A DNA stretch of 64,000 nt from an uncultured Faecalibaculum sp. (GCF_910588395.1 NZ_CAJUPA010000003.1:40325-104324), one strand, 5' to 3'. Shown: positions 24,696-34,081, counted from the first letter of the stretch. Program-made: numbers and translations. The notes: generated by a model from the sequence alone, not told the origin.

Positions 24696-24757
24696 TTTTC
24701 CGGAATGCAGGGGAAGGCTGACAGCAGTCTGTCCTCTCACACAGATACAACCGGAAC

Positions 24758-24803
24758 ATGGCAGGATGCAGCACCCCTGAGGCAGGCATCCTGCCATTTT
24801 TCA
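24758..24803 (+). terminator. ilvE terminator and following intergenic stretch
   Basis: ATGGCAGGATGC (24758-24769) pairs with GCATCCTGCCAT (24786-24797), followed by TTTTTC. The remaining 210 bases to the next gene hold a run of eight C (24955-24962) and possible promoter fragments, but no gene. Confidence 0.85.
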
Positions 24804-25013
24804 TGTCCATGGCAGACAGCAGCCTGATCCCTGTTGACGGCACGAAGGAGGAAAAGGCAGAGCAGTTGCCGGGTTTCACCACTTTCCCGGTTGTGACAGA
24901 TGCCATGACTTGCTTTATCCACTAAAATTCACAGTATCAGGACCTCTGTGCCTGCCCCCCCCAGGCTGCCGCCGGATGCACTGATTTGCAGACAGAAAGG
25001 ATGCAGGAAGAAA

Positions 25014-27173
25014 ATGAAGAAAATCTGGGAAGTATACAAGCGGGACCTCGGAAAGCTGAGCCACAACCTGTTTGCGATGATCATCGTCATCGGCATTGTG
25101 ATCATTCCGGCGCTGTATGCCTGGTTCAACATTCATTCCAACTGGGATCCGTATTCGAATACTCAGGGGATCAGGATCGCAGTAGCCAACAATGATGATG
25201 GGGCTTCCCTGGAAGGCCTCAACGTGAATGTCGGCGGCATGATTGTGGACAAACTGACGGAGAACAAGCAGATCGGCTGGCAGTTTGTCAATGAAACCGA
25301 AGCGCTGGATGGTGTCAAAAGTGCAGAGTATTATGCGGCAATCATCATCCCGAAGACATTCTCGAAAGACATGCTGTCAATCACCGAACTGGAGCTGAAA
25401 AAGCCGCAGATTGACTATTATGTAAATGAGAAGAAAAATGCCATTGCTCCGAAAATCACCAATGCCGGGGTGAATGCCGTGCAGCTGCAGGTGAATGAGA
25501 CCTTCATTGAAACAGCCAGCTCCGTTCTGTCCACCCTGCTTCAGGATGTGGACGCCGAGCTGGATTCAAAAGAAAGCGAGACTGTGACGAAGGTGACGGC
25601 TGCCCTGAATGAAGCCCGGGATTCGCTGGAGGATTACGAGACGCTGCTGTCCATGATCATTTCCAGTACCGGTCAGCTGGATTCGGCTCTGGCTTCCGCC
25701 GGCAATCTGATTCCGGATACCGGGGCTGTGTCTTCGGAGATTGATTCAGCCCGGACGGATGTGGCTGATGGATTTGCCACAGCCGATAATACATTCCAGG
25801 CGCTTTCCTCCTCTCTGGGTGCTTCACTGGATCACTATGGCACGGAACTGGACAATGCCCGGCAGCAGCTGGACCAGCTGGCTTCTGCTGACAGCGGATC
25901 TGCTGACAGGCTGGCTTCCACTGCCATTGGCAAGATGGAGACACTTCAGAGTCTGAACAGCTCGATTCTCTCTGCTCTCCAGAATCTGCAGAATGCGCTG
26001 CCGCAGCCGGTTTCTTCACTGGATACCATCATTGCTCATGTGCAGGAAAACGGACAGACGCTCACCGATGCTTCAGCCACCCTGGAAACCATCCGGCAGA
26101 CTGCGCAGGCAGGGAAGGAGATACCGAAGGATCTTCTGGACAAAGCTTCCCAGAGCCTGCAGAAGGTGACTTCGGTTCATGAATCCATCGTGGATGCCTA
26201 TGATGGCACACTGATGGCGGATCTCAACGGTCTGCAGGATCAGATCAATGCCAAGCTGGATATGGCCAGCGGTCTGGTACAGGGTGCCAATTCGCTGCAG
26301 GGATCAGTTTCCGGTGCTCTGTCTTCCACCAGAAATTCCATTTCCTCCGCCAATGATACCCTGGCCAAATCCAGAGATCTGCTGGTCAAAGCCGGAAAAA
26401 AACTGGATGGATACATCAAAGAGATCGAGTCGGTTTCCGGAGATGAGCGTCTGGAGAAACTGTCTCAGCTGCTGGCCAGAGATCCGGCACTGATTTCGGG
26501 ATTTCTGAAAGAGCCGGTCAGTCTGAGCACACATTCCATCTACCCGATCCGGAATTACGGCTCAGGCATGGCGCCTTTCTACACTGTGCTGGCCATCTGG
26601 GTGGGAGCTCTGGTCAATGTAGCCATCGTGAAGACCAAAGTGAAGGATCCGGAGGAGTTCGGGGGACTGACTCCGGCCCAGGCTTATTTCGGCCGGTATC
26701 TGCTGTTTGCGACCATCAGCGTGGCGCAGGCACTGGTGATTTCGCTGGGGGATCTGTACATGCTGGGAATTCAGTGTGTGGAGCCGGGACTGTTCGTGCT
26801 CATGGCGGTCTGCACTGCACTGACGTATTCGCTGCTCATGTACACCCTGACGGTTTCCTTCGGGGACGTGGGCAAGGCTCTGGCTGTGATTCTGATGGTG
26901 GTGCAGGTCGCCGGTTCCGGCGGCACGTTCCCCATCGAGACGCTGCCGCAGCTGTATCAGGATCTGTACCCGTTTTTCCCCTTCAACTTCTCCATCAATG
27001 GCATGCGGGAATGCGTAGCCGGGATTTACGGCAATCACTACTGGATGGATCTGCTCAGGCTTTCAGGCTGGGTTCTGGTTTCTCTCTTCATTGGCCTGGG
27101 ACTGCGCAAACCGCTGATCAGGGTCAAGGACTACATTGAGGAAAAAATCGAGGAGACCGGCATCATTGGATAA
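25014..27173 (+). CDS. YhgE/Pip domain membrane protein
   Basis: A 719-residue protein with one N-terminal transmembrane helix (about residues 18-38, ending ALYAWFNIHSNWDPY, a strong YhgE/Pip mark), a long extracytoplasmic domain rich in Ser/Leu/Gln heptads with low-complexity helices, and about five C-terminal membrane segments of the ABC-2 permease type (about residues 515-700). Relatives include phage infection protein Pip of Lactococcus, YhgE and the EsaA-like type VII secretion partner. No type VII genes (EsxA, EssC, LXG) occur here, so a secretion role is not supported. AGGAAG before the ATG at 25014 fixes the start. Confidence 0.88.
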   Translation: MKKIWEVYKRDLGKLSHNLFAMIIVIGIVIIPALYAWFNIHSNWDPYSNTQGIRIAVANNDDGASLEGLNVNVGGMIVDKLTENKQIGWQFVNETEALDGVKSAEYYAAIIIPKTFSKDMLSITELELKKPQIDYYVNEKKNAIAPKITNAGVNAVQLQVNETFIETASSVLSTLLQDVDAELDSKESETVTKVTAALNEARDSLEDYETLLSMIISSTGQLDSALASAGNLIPDTGAVSSEIDSARTDVADGFATADNTFQALSSSLGASLDHYGTELDNARQQLDQLASADSGSADRLASTAIGKMETLQSLNSSILSALQNLQNALPQPVSSLDTIIAHVQENGQTLTDASATLETIRQTAQAGKEIPKDLLDKASQSLQKVTSVHESIVDAYDGTLMADLNGLQDQINAKLDMASGLVQGANSLQGSVSGALSSTRNSISSANDTLAKSRDLLVKAGKKLDGYIKEIESVSGDERLEKLSQLLARDPALISGFLKEPVSLSTHSIYPIRNYGSGMAPFYTVLAIWVGALVNVAIVKTKVKDPEEFGGLTPAQAYFGRYLLFATISVAQALVISLGDLYMLGIQCVEPGLFVLMAVCTALTYSLLMYTLTVSFGDVGKALAVILMVVQVAGSGGTFPIETLPQLYQDLYPFFPFNFSINGMRECVAGIYGNHYWMDLLRLSGWVLVSLFIGLGLRKPLIRVKDYIEEKIEETGIIG

Positions 27174-27228
27174 ACCCAACCTGCCGGATGTTTTGTCCGG
27201 ACGGAGATCCGGCTGATGATTCCACGAA

Positions 27229-27276
27229 AAAAGCTCCGGTTCTGCAGCCTGTGTGGCTGTGCAGCCGGAGCTTTGT
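27229..27276. terminator. bidirectional terminator between YhgE and Rrf2 genes
   Basis: AAAGCTCCGG (27230-27239) pairs with CCGGAGCTTT (27265-27274), with an inner CTGCAGCC/GGCTGTGCAG stem. The minus strand continues with TTTTTTCG; the plus strand with TTTGTGTG. Confidence 0.85.
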
Positions 27277-27330
27277 GTGTTGTGACAGACAGAGAGGACA
27301 GGAAAACCGGAGGTTTTCTGCCCGGGCTGA

Positions 27331-27768
27331 TCAGATGATGTAATCGTTGCCGGTCAGTGCCGCGCTTTCGTCCAGCAGCTGCTGCAGCGTGATATTTCCA
27401 AGGTACGATTTTACTGTATCGTACAGGCCAGTCCACAGGGACAGCGTGGAACACTGTGACTGCCGGGGGCAGGTATTGACTTCCGAGCGCAGGCAGGTAA
27501 CCGGTGCCATAGAATCCTCCGTGGCTTCCAGCACTTCCAGCACGGATATGTCCCGGGGCGCTCTGGCAAGACGGTAGCCTCCCTGAAAACCCCGGTTGCT
27601 GGTCAGAATCCCGGTGGGATTCAGGGCGATGACGATCTGTTCCAGATACTTCTTGGAAATGTTCTGCCGGGCTGCAATTTCCTTCAGCGCCACATATCCA
27701 TCCTGCTGGGTCTGAGCCAGGTCCAGGAGCATGCGCAGGGCGTAGCGGCCTTTGGTGGATATTTTCAT
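27331..27768 (-). CDS. Rrf2-family transcriptional regulator (IscR/CymR-like)
   Basis: A 145-residue winged-helix regulator. The DNA-binding part reads MKISTKGRYALRMLLDLAQT, then LKEIAARQNISKKYLEQIV and GFQGGYRLARAP. Three cysteines, Cys92, Cys100 and Cys106, lie in the region where IscR binds a [2Fe-2S] cluster; their spacing (x7, x5) differs slightly from IscR, so cluster binding is likely but not certain. CymR-type proteins lack these cysteines. The start overlaps the stop of the DUF308 gene (ATGA on the minus strand), so the regulator is second in a two-gene operon. No isc or suf genes are near. Confidence 0.9.
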   Translation of the reverse strand: MKISTKGRYALRMLLDLAQTQQDGYVALKEIAARQNISKKYLEQIVIALNPTGILTSNRGFQGGYRLARAPRDISVLEVLEATEDSMAPVTCLRSEVNTCPRQSQCSTLSLWTGLYDTVKSYLGNITLQQLLDESAALTGNDYII

Positions 27769-28322
27769 GAGTCACGACCATCCCGCGGCATGTATTTGCC
27801 GATTTCATGCTGAGACCAGAACATCATGATGGCTTCTGCCATGAGAGAAATGCCCACGATCTGCAGAATGAAGGAGGCAGTCTGCACGGGCCGTAGCAGA
27901 ATCACCGCGCCGGCAGCCAGCAGCACCAGAGCGAGCATCAGCGTCATGGACCAGCCTTCACAGCCGTAATCCCGCAGCTGGAAGGCTTTCTGGATCTGTA
28001 CCAGAGAGTTCACGATCAGAATGATGGCGCCGGCCACCGGGAAAATGGAAATCAGGCTTTCCGGACTGAACAGAAAGATTCCGCCGAAGATCACAGTCGC
28101 AGCACCGGCAGCCAGCCTGGTTCCATTGGCCTGGCCTGACTGCCGTCCGGAAAAGAACAGATACAGCTGAAGAGCACCATAGAGGATGAGGCAGCCTCCC
28201 AGGATCCGGGTGGCAGTGATGAGTATACTGGTGGCAAAGAAACAGAGCAGGACGCCGAAGATGAAATACACCAGGGCGAGAAGTCCGGTCTGCTGTGTGC
28301 CTGAACTGAACAGTCGTTTCAT
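27765..28322 (-). CDS. DUF308 (HdeD-like) membrane protein
   Basis: A 185-residue protein with six predicted transmembrane segments in three similar pairs, the layout of DUF308/HdeD. Glycines recur at helix ends (GILGG-like RILGGCLILYGALQLYLF, AAGAATVIFGGIFLF, LVLLAAGAVILLRP). GGAGG lies about seven bases before the ATG at 28322; longer frames upstream run over the divergent DJ-1 gene. In E. coli HdeD contributes to acid resistance; the role in Bacillota is unknown. It is co-transcribed with the Rrf2 regulator, so redox or iron-sulfur status may control it. Confidence 0.8.
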   Translation of the reverse strand: MKRLFSSGTQQTGLLALVYFIFGVLLCFFATSILITATRILGGCLILYGALQLYLFFSGRQSGQANGTRLAAGAATVIFGGIFLFSPESLISIFPVAGAIILIVNSLVQIQKAFQLRDYGCEGWSMTLMLALVLLAAGAVILLRPVQTASFILQIVGISLMAEAIMMFWSQHEIGKYMPRDGRDS

Positions 28323-28343
28323 GGGGTTCCTCCAATCCCTATC

Positions 28344-28419
28344 AGTATAGTGCACATTGAGCGTCCTGTCCTGACCCAGTGCCTGGAGCTGTCCGCAGAC
28401 GGTGAAGGACTGGTATAAT
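28344..28419. promoter_or_regulatory. divergent promoter region for DUF308-rrf2 and the DJ-1/GCS2 operon
   Basis: Minus-strand TATACT lies at 28349-28344 and plus-strand TGGTATAAT (extended -10) at 28411-28419. The two start points are about 75 bp apart, so one regulator, for instance the Rrf2 protein, could control both sides. Confidence 0.45.
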
Positions 28420-28445
28420 CGTTGGGAAAGAAAGTGGTGAATACG

Positions 28446-28997
28446 ATGAGAACTGCTGTATTGCTGGATGATGGATTTGAAGAACTGGAAGCCATGGCTC
28501 CCATTGCCCTGCTGCGACGGGGTGGAATTGATGTGGATCTGGTTTCTCCGGAGAACGGGGAAACCGAAACCGGACGTTTCGGCGTAACGCTGGGAAAAAC
28601 CATTCCCATGGAAGATTACGATTTTACACAGGCAGACTGCCTGCTGCTGCCAGGCGGTCCCGGGCACGCACTGCTGGAAAAGAATGAGAAGGTGCGGGAA
28701 CAGATCCGCCGCTTTGCAGAGGATGATGCCAAAGTCATGGCAGCCATCTGCGCCTCTCCCACGATCCTGGGCCGCATGGGACTGCTGAAGGGAAAAAACT
28801 ACACCTGCTTCAAGTCCATGAACGAAGATTTCGGCGGTCAGTATCAGGAAGACTACGCCGTGACTGACGGCAACCTTGTGACAGGCAAATCTGCTGCCGG
28901 AGCCATTGACTTTGCCTTTGCGGTTATGGAAAAGCTGACAGGCAGGCAGCACACCGATGAGGTGAAGGCTTCGATTTACTATGACTCCGATCGCTGA
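28446..28997 (+). CDS. DJ-1/PfpI family protein
   Basis: A 183-residue protein of the DJ-1/ThiJ/PfpI superfamily, with VLLDDGFEELEAMAPIALLR (conserved Glu of the nucleophile elbow), LLLPGGPGH and the reactive cysteine in AAICASPTILG. Members act as glyoxalases, deglycases, redox sensors or chaperones. The start at 28446 is preferred over an upstream ATG at 28422. Its last 17 bases overlap the glutamate-cysteine ligase-like gene, so the two are translationally coupled; a part in thiol or aldehyde defence fits this context but is inference. Confidence 0.9.
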   Translation: MRTAVLLDDGFEELEAMAPIALLRRGGIDVDLVSPENGETETGRFGVTLGKTIPMEDYDFTQADCLLLPGGPGHALLEKNEKVREQIRRFAEDDAKVMAAICASPTILGRMGLLKGKNYTCFKSMNEDFGGQYQEDYAVTDGNLVTGKSAAGAIDFAFAVMEKLTGRQHTDEVKASIYYDSDR

Positions 28998-30171
28998 ATT
29001 CATTCAGTCCGGAGAGACCGATGCAACAGGCCGTGTCGGGGTGGAGGTCGAGCATTTTCTGCTGGACAGAGCCTCGGGACGGCCTTTGCCGGCTCAGAGT
29101 GTGGAACAGATTCTGGAAGAGCTGAAACCGGAGTATGAGCAGGCGTTCCACGAAGACGGTCAGCTGATTGCTCTGCAGAATGACCGGGCACTGATCACCC
29201 TGGAACCGGGATCCCAGTTTGAAGTCTCGTTCCTGTATACCGCGGATATGGATCAGCTGGCTGACTGGTACGAAGAGGCAATGGATCCGGTCCGGCGGCT
29301 GGCAGCCGGAAGACAGGCGGATGTGGTCTGGTCCGGCGGGCTGCCTTCCGTACCGGCAGATCAGGTCCACCGCATTGCCAAGCACCGGTATCAGTACATG
29401 GAAGCCTGGTTCGCACATACAGGGACCAGAGGGCATGAAATGATGAAAGCCACAGCCAGCATTCATGTCTCCATTGACTATGCAGGGGAAGAGGATTTTG
29501 TCCGCAAGGTCCGGGCTGCCAATATTCTGCATCCGCTGCTGGCATTCCTGATGTCCAACACCCCGGACTACGCCGGAAGGGAAAACCGGGACATTCTGCT
29601 GCGGGATTCCATCTGGTCTCACACCGATCCTGCCAGAACCGGAATCCCTTCCGGTCTGTTTTCGCCTGATTTCGGATATCAGGCTTATGCACACTGGCTG
29701 GAGAACATCCCGGTGATCCTGATGATGGATCAGGATGTATTCATTTCTGAACCTGGACTGACCGTGAAGCAGGCCGGTGAGAAATATGGCTGGACCAGAG
29801 CGCATATTCAGCATCTGCTGTCCATGGCCTTTCCGGATGTGCGTGTCAAGAATTTCATTGAAATCCGCAGTGCAGATTCCGTGGCACCGCCTTACATCAC
29901 GGCTTACGCAGCGCTGATCCGGTCTGTGTTCTACAATGAGGATACACTGGACTGGATTCTGTCTCTGACAGATTGCGAGGAGGACATCCGGGAGGCAAAA
30001 TCGTCATTGCGGATCATTGACTGGCAGGCGCAGGTGTACGGTCAGACTGTGACAGAACTGCTGGATGAACTGGACAGACGCGCACGGGCAGCCATGAACA
30101 GAACCGACTTGAAGCATTATGCTGCGCTGCAGAGAAACATTGCCGCCCGCCGGCATATTTATCAGGGCTGA
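28981..30171 (+). CDS. glutamate-cysteine ligase-like protein (GCS2 family)
   Basis: A 396-residue ATP-dependent carboxylate-amine ligase of the GCS2 (plant-type GshA/EgtA) family, which joins glutamate through its gamma-carboxyl to cysteine or another amine. It shows RVGVEVEHFLLD at the N-terminus, ITLEPGSQFEVS, MMKATASIHVSIDY, LLAFLMSNTPDYAGR, IWSHTDPARTGIP and FIEIRSADS. The ATG lies inside the end of the DJ-1 gene. An ATP-grasp ligase follows. This pair could make glutathione, gamma-glutamylcysteine plus a third residue, or another gamma-glutamyl compound. The substrate cannot be read from sequence. Confidence 0.88.
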   Translation: MTPIAEFIQSGETDATGRVGVEVEHFLLDRASGRPLPAQSVEQILEELKPEYEQAFHEDGQLIALQNDRALITLEPGSQFEVSFLYTADMDQLADWYEEAMDPVRRLAAGRQADVVWSGGLPSVPADQVHRIAKHRYQYMEAWFAHTGTRGHEMMKATASIHVSIDYAGEEDFVRKVRAANILHPLLAFLMSNTPDYAGRENRDILLRDSIWSHTDPARTGIPSGLFSPDFGYQAYAHWLENIPVILMMDQDVFISEPGLTVKQAGEKYGWTRAHIQHLLSMAFPDVRVKNFIEIRSADSVAPPYITAYAALIRSVFYNEDTLDWILSLTDCEEDIREAKSSLRIIDWQAQVYGQTVTELLDELDRRARAAMNRTDLKHYAALQRNIAARRHIYQG

Positions 30172-30235
30172 ACCCGGTGCCTGACGGATATGCGTGGCCG
30201 GGTCGGGCCCGCTGACCGTTGTCAGGAGACAGAAA

Positions 30236-31588
30236 ATGAACAGAGATATTGAAAAGAAATCCAGAGAGTACATTCAGACCCACCGGCTGGAATCCAGAGC
30301 CTCGGCTCTGCAGGTGCAGAAACGGATCACGCATTCAGAACTCAATGCAGGGCATACCAACATTACTCATACACTGCATATTCCCAAATACTTCTCTGAA
30401 CAGGACCGCCGGAATTTTCAGAGAATCGTGCAGACCATGATGCCGGTGTTCTACAAAACCATGGACGCCTACCGGCAGGATCCGCAGGTACGGGCTCTGT
30501 TTCCCTTTGACAGGCGCCTGGAAGAACTGATTCAGCTGGAACAGATGACAGCCTATCCCATTCCTGTGGCACGGATTGATGTGTTCTACAATGAGCAGAA
30601 CGGAGATTTCAAATTCTGCGAGTTCAATACTGACGGCACCAGTGCCATGAACGAAAACAGGCGCCTGACTGAATTTCTCAGTGAAAACAACGTCTTCCAG
30701 GCTCTGCACCCGGCGGTGGAGACAGAAGAACTGATGGATTCTCTGATCGATGCCCTGCTGGAAGTCTGGCACAGCGCCACGCGCCATGGCCGCAATCCGG
30801 AGGCCAGTCCGGTGATTCTCATCACGGATTTTCTGGACAAGGCTTATCTTTCGGAACTGCACCAGATTGCGCTGCGGATGCAGGAGCGTGGCATTGAGAC
30901 AGAAGTGGCGGATATCCGGAATCTGATCTTCGAGGATGGAAAACTGAAGTCAGTCAGGACGGGAAGAGCCTTTGATCTTGTGTACCGCCGGGCTGTGACC
31001 AGAGACATCATGGAAGGATATGACCAGGTTCAGCCCTTTCTGGAAGCCATGCGGCAGAAAGCAGTGATCATGGCCGGACCGCTGGCCACGCAGATCATTC
31101 ATCACAAAGCCATCAACATGGCACTGCTGAACCCGGTTCTGCAGAAGTATTTCACAGAAGAAGAGCGGCAGTTTCTGAACAGGCATCTGCCGGTGACATA
31201 CCGCCTGACCAGGGAGAAAGCGGAAGAAATACTGGCAGATGACAAAAACAGATGGATCCTGAAACCGGAGGATTCCTATGCCGCCAAAGGGGTCTTCTGC
31301 GGTCTGGACCTGCACCAGGGACAGTGGGAGAAGGAAGTGAGAAACTTCACCGGCCGGCATTATCTGGTGCAGGAATATGTAACGCCGTACATGTCGGAGA
31401 ATGTGGACCTGCTGGTCAGCGATGATTTCCGGCTGTATGCGAACATGACCGGTCTGTATGTCTACAACGGCGAATTTGCCGGAGTGTATTCCCGCCTGGC
31501 AGATGGCCGTGTGGTGAGCACCCAGTACAACGAAAAAGCCATTCCGACTCTGTACGTCAAAGACAGTCGGGATCAGCCGCCTGTTTGA
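30236..31588 (+). CDS. ATP-grasp ligase, glutathionylspermidine-synthase-like
   Basis: A 450-residue protein starting at 30236 behind CAGGAGA. It has the marks of the circularly permuted ATP-grasp/GSP-synthetase group: PVARIDVFYNEQNGDFKFCE followed by FNTDGTSAMNENRR (the EyNaDtPt-type motif), VYRRAVTRDI, KAINMALLNPVLQKYF, WILKPEDSYAAKGVFCG (ATP-binding lysine) and YLVQEYV. It lacks the amidase domain of E. coli Gsp. Such enzymes make a peptide-like bond to an amine or amino acid. Following GCS2, it could add glycine, a polyamine or another unit to a gamma-glutamyl product. It is not a GshF or GshB type enzyme. Confidence 0.75.
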   Translation: MNRDIEKKSREYIQTHRLESRASALQVQKRITHSELNAGHTNITHTLHIPKYFSEQDRRNFQRIVQTMMPVFYKTMDAYRQDPQVRALFPFDRRLEELIQLEQMTAYPIPVARIDVFYNEQNGDFKFCEFNTDGTSAMNENRRLTEFLSENNVFQALHPAVETEELMDSLIDALLEVWHSATRHGRNPEASPVILITDFLDKAYLSELHQIALRMQERGIETEVADIRNLIFEDGKLKSVRTGRAFDLVYRRAVTRDIMEGYDQVQPFLEAMRQKAVIMAGPLATQIIHHKAINMALLNPVLQKYFTEEERQFLNRHLPVTYRLTREKAEEILADDKNRWILKPEDSYAAKGVFCGLDLHQGQWEKEVRNFTGRHYLVQEYVTPYMSENVDLLVSDDFRLYANMTGLYVYNGEFAGVYSRLADGRVVSTQYNEKAIPTLYVKDSRDQPPV

Positions 31589-31608
31589 TGGCAGGCAGCT
31601 GATATGAG

Positions 31609-31644
31609 AAAAACCACCTGCGTTCAAAGACAGGTGGTTTTTTT
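31609..31644 (+). terminator. terminator of the DJ-1/GCS2/ATP-grasp operon
   Basis: AAAAACCACCTG (31609-31620) pairs with CAGGTGGTTTTT (31631-31642), with a ten-base loop and more T after. Confidence 0.9.
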
Positions 31645-31657
31645 GCAGTGTACCGGC

Positions 31658-32518
31658 TTAACGGGCAAGAAATTCTCTGACCTTCCGGCCGTCCCGCAGA
31701 CCGTTTTCATACATTGCCTGCAGTTTCCGGACATCCCGGGTGAGCGTTTTCAGACCACAGTCGCTTTCCGGAGCCAGAATCAGCAGCTTGCCCTGCTGTT
31801 CCAGTTCCAGAGCCCGGTCAAGCGCCAGATTGTAGCGTTCTGCCCGGTGTTTCAGGGCTTCCGCGACTTTCGGATACCGGGCTGACAAAACCCTTGCATA
31901 CCGCCGGTCATGATCATCTGTCCGTCTGAAATCCACAGGATGGGTGAGAATCAGCACAATTTTCCCGGCACCCATGGCCAGCGCCTTTTCCAGTGGGACG
32001 GGATCGGAAATGCCGCCGTCAAACTGCTCCATTCCCTGCATCCGGTGAGGATGACAGGCAAAGGGCAGCGTGCAGGAGCATTTGATAAGCTCATAGTCGT
32101 CCTGACTGTACCGGCTTTTGTGCCAGTACGCCGGACAGCCGGTCAGGGCGTTGGTGGTCACCGTGATGAGATCCATGGGATTGCGGCAGATGACCGAATA
32201 ATCCAGCGGATATTCTCCATCCGTGTTGGACAAGGTGGAGTAGATATAGTCCAGATCCAGAAATCCTTTTTTCTGCAGCACATTCCGGAGACTCATATAC
32301 TCCCGGCGCTGAGAATAATCCCGGTAGTAGACCAGGTTTCTTCCTCTCTGCCTTGCCAGGAAGCTGCACAGATTGGCAGCCCCGGCAGAGATGCCGATTC
32401 CGAAATCAAAGGCAATGCCTTCCTCCATCAGTGTGTCGAAGACGCCGGCTCCGTAGATGTCCCGAAGGCCGCCGCCCACATCAATGACACAGGTCCGGTG
32501 GTTATTTTCCTGCGGCAT
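31658..32518 (-). CDS. patatin-like phospholipase family protein
   Basis: A 286-residue lipid acyl hydrolase of the patatin/RssA/YjjU type. The oxyanion loop VGGGLRDIYGAGVFD, the nucleophile GISAGAA (Ser) and the catalytic Asp in DGGISDP are all present, so it should be active. The ATG at 32518 lies 17 bases inside the end of the uracil permease gene on the same strand. The longer frame to 32617 is entirely within that gene and is rejected. YjjU-like members are usually cytoplasmic or membrane-peripheral; the substrate is unknown and the link to uracil uptake is probably only shared transcription. Confidence 0.88.
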   Translation of the reverse strand: MPQENNHRTCVIDVGGGLRDIYGAGVFDTLMEEGIAFDFGIGISAGAANLCSFLARQRGRNLVYYRDYSQRREYMSLRNVLQKKGFLDLDYIYSTLSNTDGEYPLDYSVICRNPMDLITVTTNALTGCPAYWHKSRYSQDDYELIKCSCTLPFACHPHRMQGMEQFDGGISDPVPLEKALAMGAGKIVLILTHPVDFRRTDDHDRRYARVLSARYPKVAEALKHRAERYNLALDRALELEQQGKLLILAPESDCGLKTLTRDVRKLQAMYENGLRDGRKVREFLAR

Positions 32519-33830
32519 CCTGGGACCGGGAAGCAAGATCGTCCGCCAGTTCCGTGAATTCATTTTCAGGCTCCGCCGCTTCTTCCTTGTTGATCCAGCC
32601 GAACTTGTCAAAGACATAGAACAGCAGAGACAGTCCCATGGCCACCAGGGCAGCCAGAATCATGCCGGACAGGGAAACCGATCCCAGAGTCAGCGTGATG
32701 CCGGAGAGACCGGTGACGAAGACAACGGAAGTCAGCACCATGTTCATGGAATTGCCGAAATCCACTTTTTCGTCGATCAGGATCCGCAGACCGGAAACGC
32801 CGATCATGCCATACAGCAAGAAGGAGATTCCGCCGATGACCGCATTGGGAATGGTCTGAATCAGTGCGGACAGCGGACCGATGAAGGCGCAGATGATGGA
32901 GATGATGGCAGCGCCGGCGATAACCTGTACAGAGTACACACCAGTCAGCGCCATCACGCCGATGTTTTCACCATAGGTGGTTGTGGGAACCGATCCCAGG
33001 AAACCGGAGATCATTGTGGAGAAGTTGTCGGCAAACAGCGTTTTGTCCAGACCGGGTTTCCGGATCAGGTCGCGCCCTACGATCTGACTGGTGACGATCT
33101 GATGACCAATGTGCTCGGATGCAATGACAAGCAGGACCGGCAGCATCATGAGCACGGCATTGATGTCGAATTTCGGGAAGGTGAAATCCGGTATCTGGAA
33201 GAAGCTGACGTTCTGGAATGCGGAGAAATCCACCACTCCAAAACACAGCGCCGTTGCATAGCCGGCAATCACGGCAACCAGAATAGGAATGACAGCCAGA
33301 AATTTGCGGAAGCAGACAGATCCGATCACGGCAACAGCCAGTGTCACCAGGAATACCGTCACATTGACGGGATCCACACTTTCACCCAGCAGTCCCGCGG
33401 TGCTGGCGGCAGAACCTGCCAGTTCCAGACCGATCAGCGCCACGACCGGTGCCATGGCAGCGGGAGGCAGTACGATGGAAATCCATTCTGTGCCGAACTT
33501 TTTGATGATGAAAGACAGCAGACAGCCAAAGAAGCCGACGGCAATGAAACCGCCCAGGGCGTATTCATAGCCAAAGGATGCGATGATGGCATTGCCGGGT
33601 GCCAGAAAAGCAAAGCTGGAACCCAGGTAGGCCGGTGCCTGTCCTTTGGTGATGAAGATGAACAGCAGCGTGCCGATGCCGTTCATGAGCAGGACGATGG
33701 CGGGGTTGATGCCAAAGAGGAACGGCACCAGAACAGTGGCGCCAAACATTGCAAACAGGTGCTGGATGCTCAGAGGCAGCAGCATGCGGGAGGGGACTTT
33801 TTCGTCCACCTGGTAGATTTTTTTCGCCAT
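32502..33830 (-). CDS. uraA: uracil permease (NCS2 family)
   Basis: A 442-residue nucleobase:H+ symporter with about fourteen membrane segments. Family marks are KVPSRMLLPLSIQHLFAMFG, AYLGSSFAFLAPG, the substrate-binding ASEHIGHQ and SVPTTTYGENIGVMALTGVY, which favour uracil over xanthine or adenine. The start at 33830 follows AGAGG; an alternative GTG lies four codons upstream. TATAAT occurs just in front on the minus strand. No PyrR-type attenuator is visible in the short leader. The patatin gene follows with overlapping ends. Confidence 0.93.
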   Translation of the reverse strand: MAKKIYQVDEKVPSRMLLPLSIQHLFAMFGATVLVPFLFGINPAIVLLMNGIGTLLFIFITKGQAPAYLGSSFAFLAPGNAIIASFGYEYALGGFIAVGFFGCLLSFIIKKFGTEWISIVLPPAAMAPVVALIGLELAGSAASTAGLLGESVDPVNVTVFLVTLAVAVIGSVCFRKFLAVIPILVAVIAGYATALCFGVVDFSAFQNVSFFQIPDFTFPKFDINAVLMMLPVLLVIASEHIGHQIVTSQIVGRDLIRKPGLDKTLFADNFSTMISGFLGSVPTTTYGENIGVMALTGVYSVQVIAGAAIISIICAFIGPLSALIQTIPNAVIGGISFLLYGMIGVSGLRILIDEKVDFGNSMNMVLTSVVFVTGLSGITLTLGSVSLSGMILAALVAMGLSLLFYVFDKFGWINKEEAAEPENEFTELADDLASRSQDAAGK

Positions 33831-34045
33831 AAAACCTCTCACTTTCTGATTTTCCGCTCAATTATACAGGATTGTGGAAACCGGCGAAATGCTTTCCCAT
33901 GGTTTTGCGTCATTTCAATGACACTTTATGACATGGAAGAGGTTTCTGCCGCCTGCCTGCTGCAGATTGATGAAGATACAGGAGATGGTTTCTGCCCCGA
34001 AAAACGTAATTTCAGGAAGATTTTTCCTGGTTTCAACCCCAAAAA

Positions 34046-34070
34046 CAAAAAAAGCCTTTATGCCAAGGCT
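34046..34070 (-). terminator. terminator after tRNA-Ala
   Basis: On the minus strand AGCCTT, loop, AAGGCT (34070-34053) is followed by TTTTTTTG. Confidence 0.8.
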
Positions 34071-34081
34071 CTGTATGCATA

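Noticed and set aside
24955..24962. Run of eight C before the YhgE gene as a phase-variation tract
   Set aside because: It lies upstream of the chosen start in non-coding sequence and does not fall between promoter elements I can support.
25014..27173. Type VII secretion locus because of the YhgE/EsaA-like protein
   Set aside because: No EssC ATPase, WXG100, LXG or EsaB genes lie on either side.
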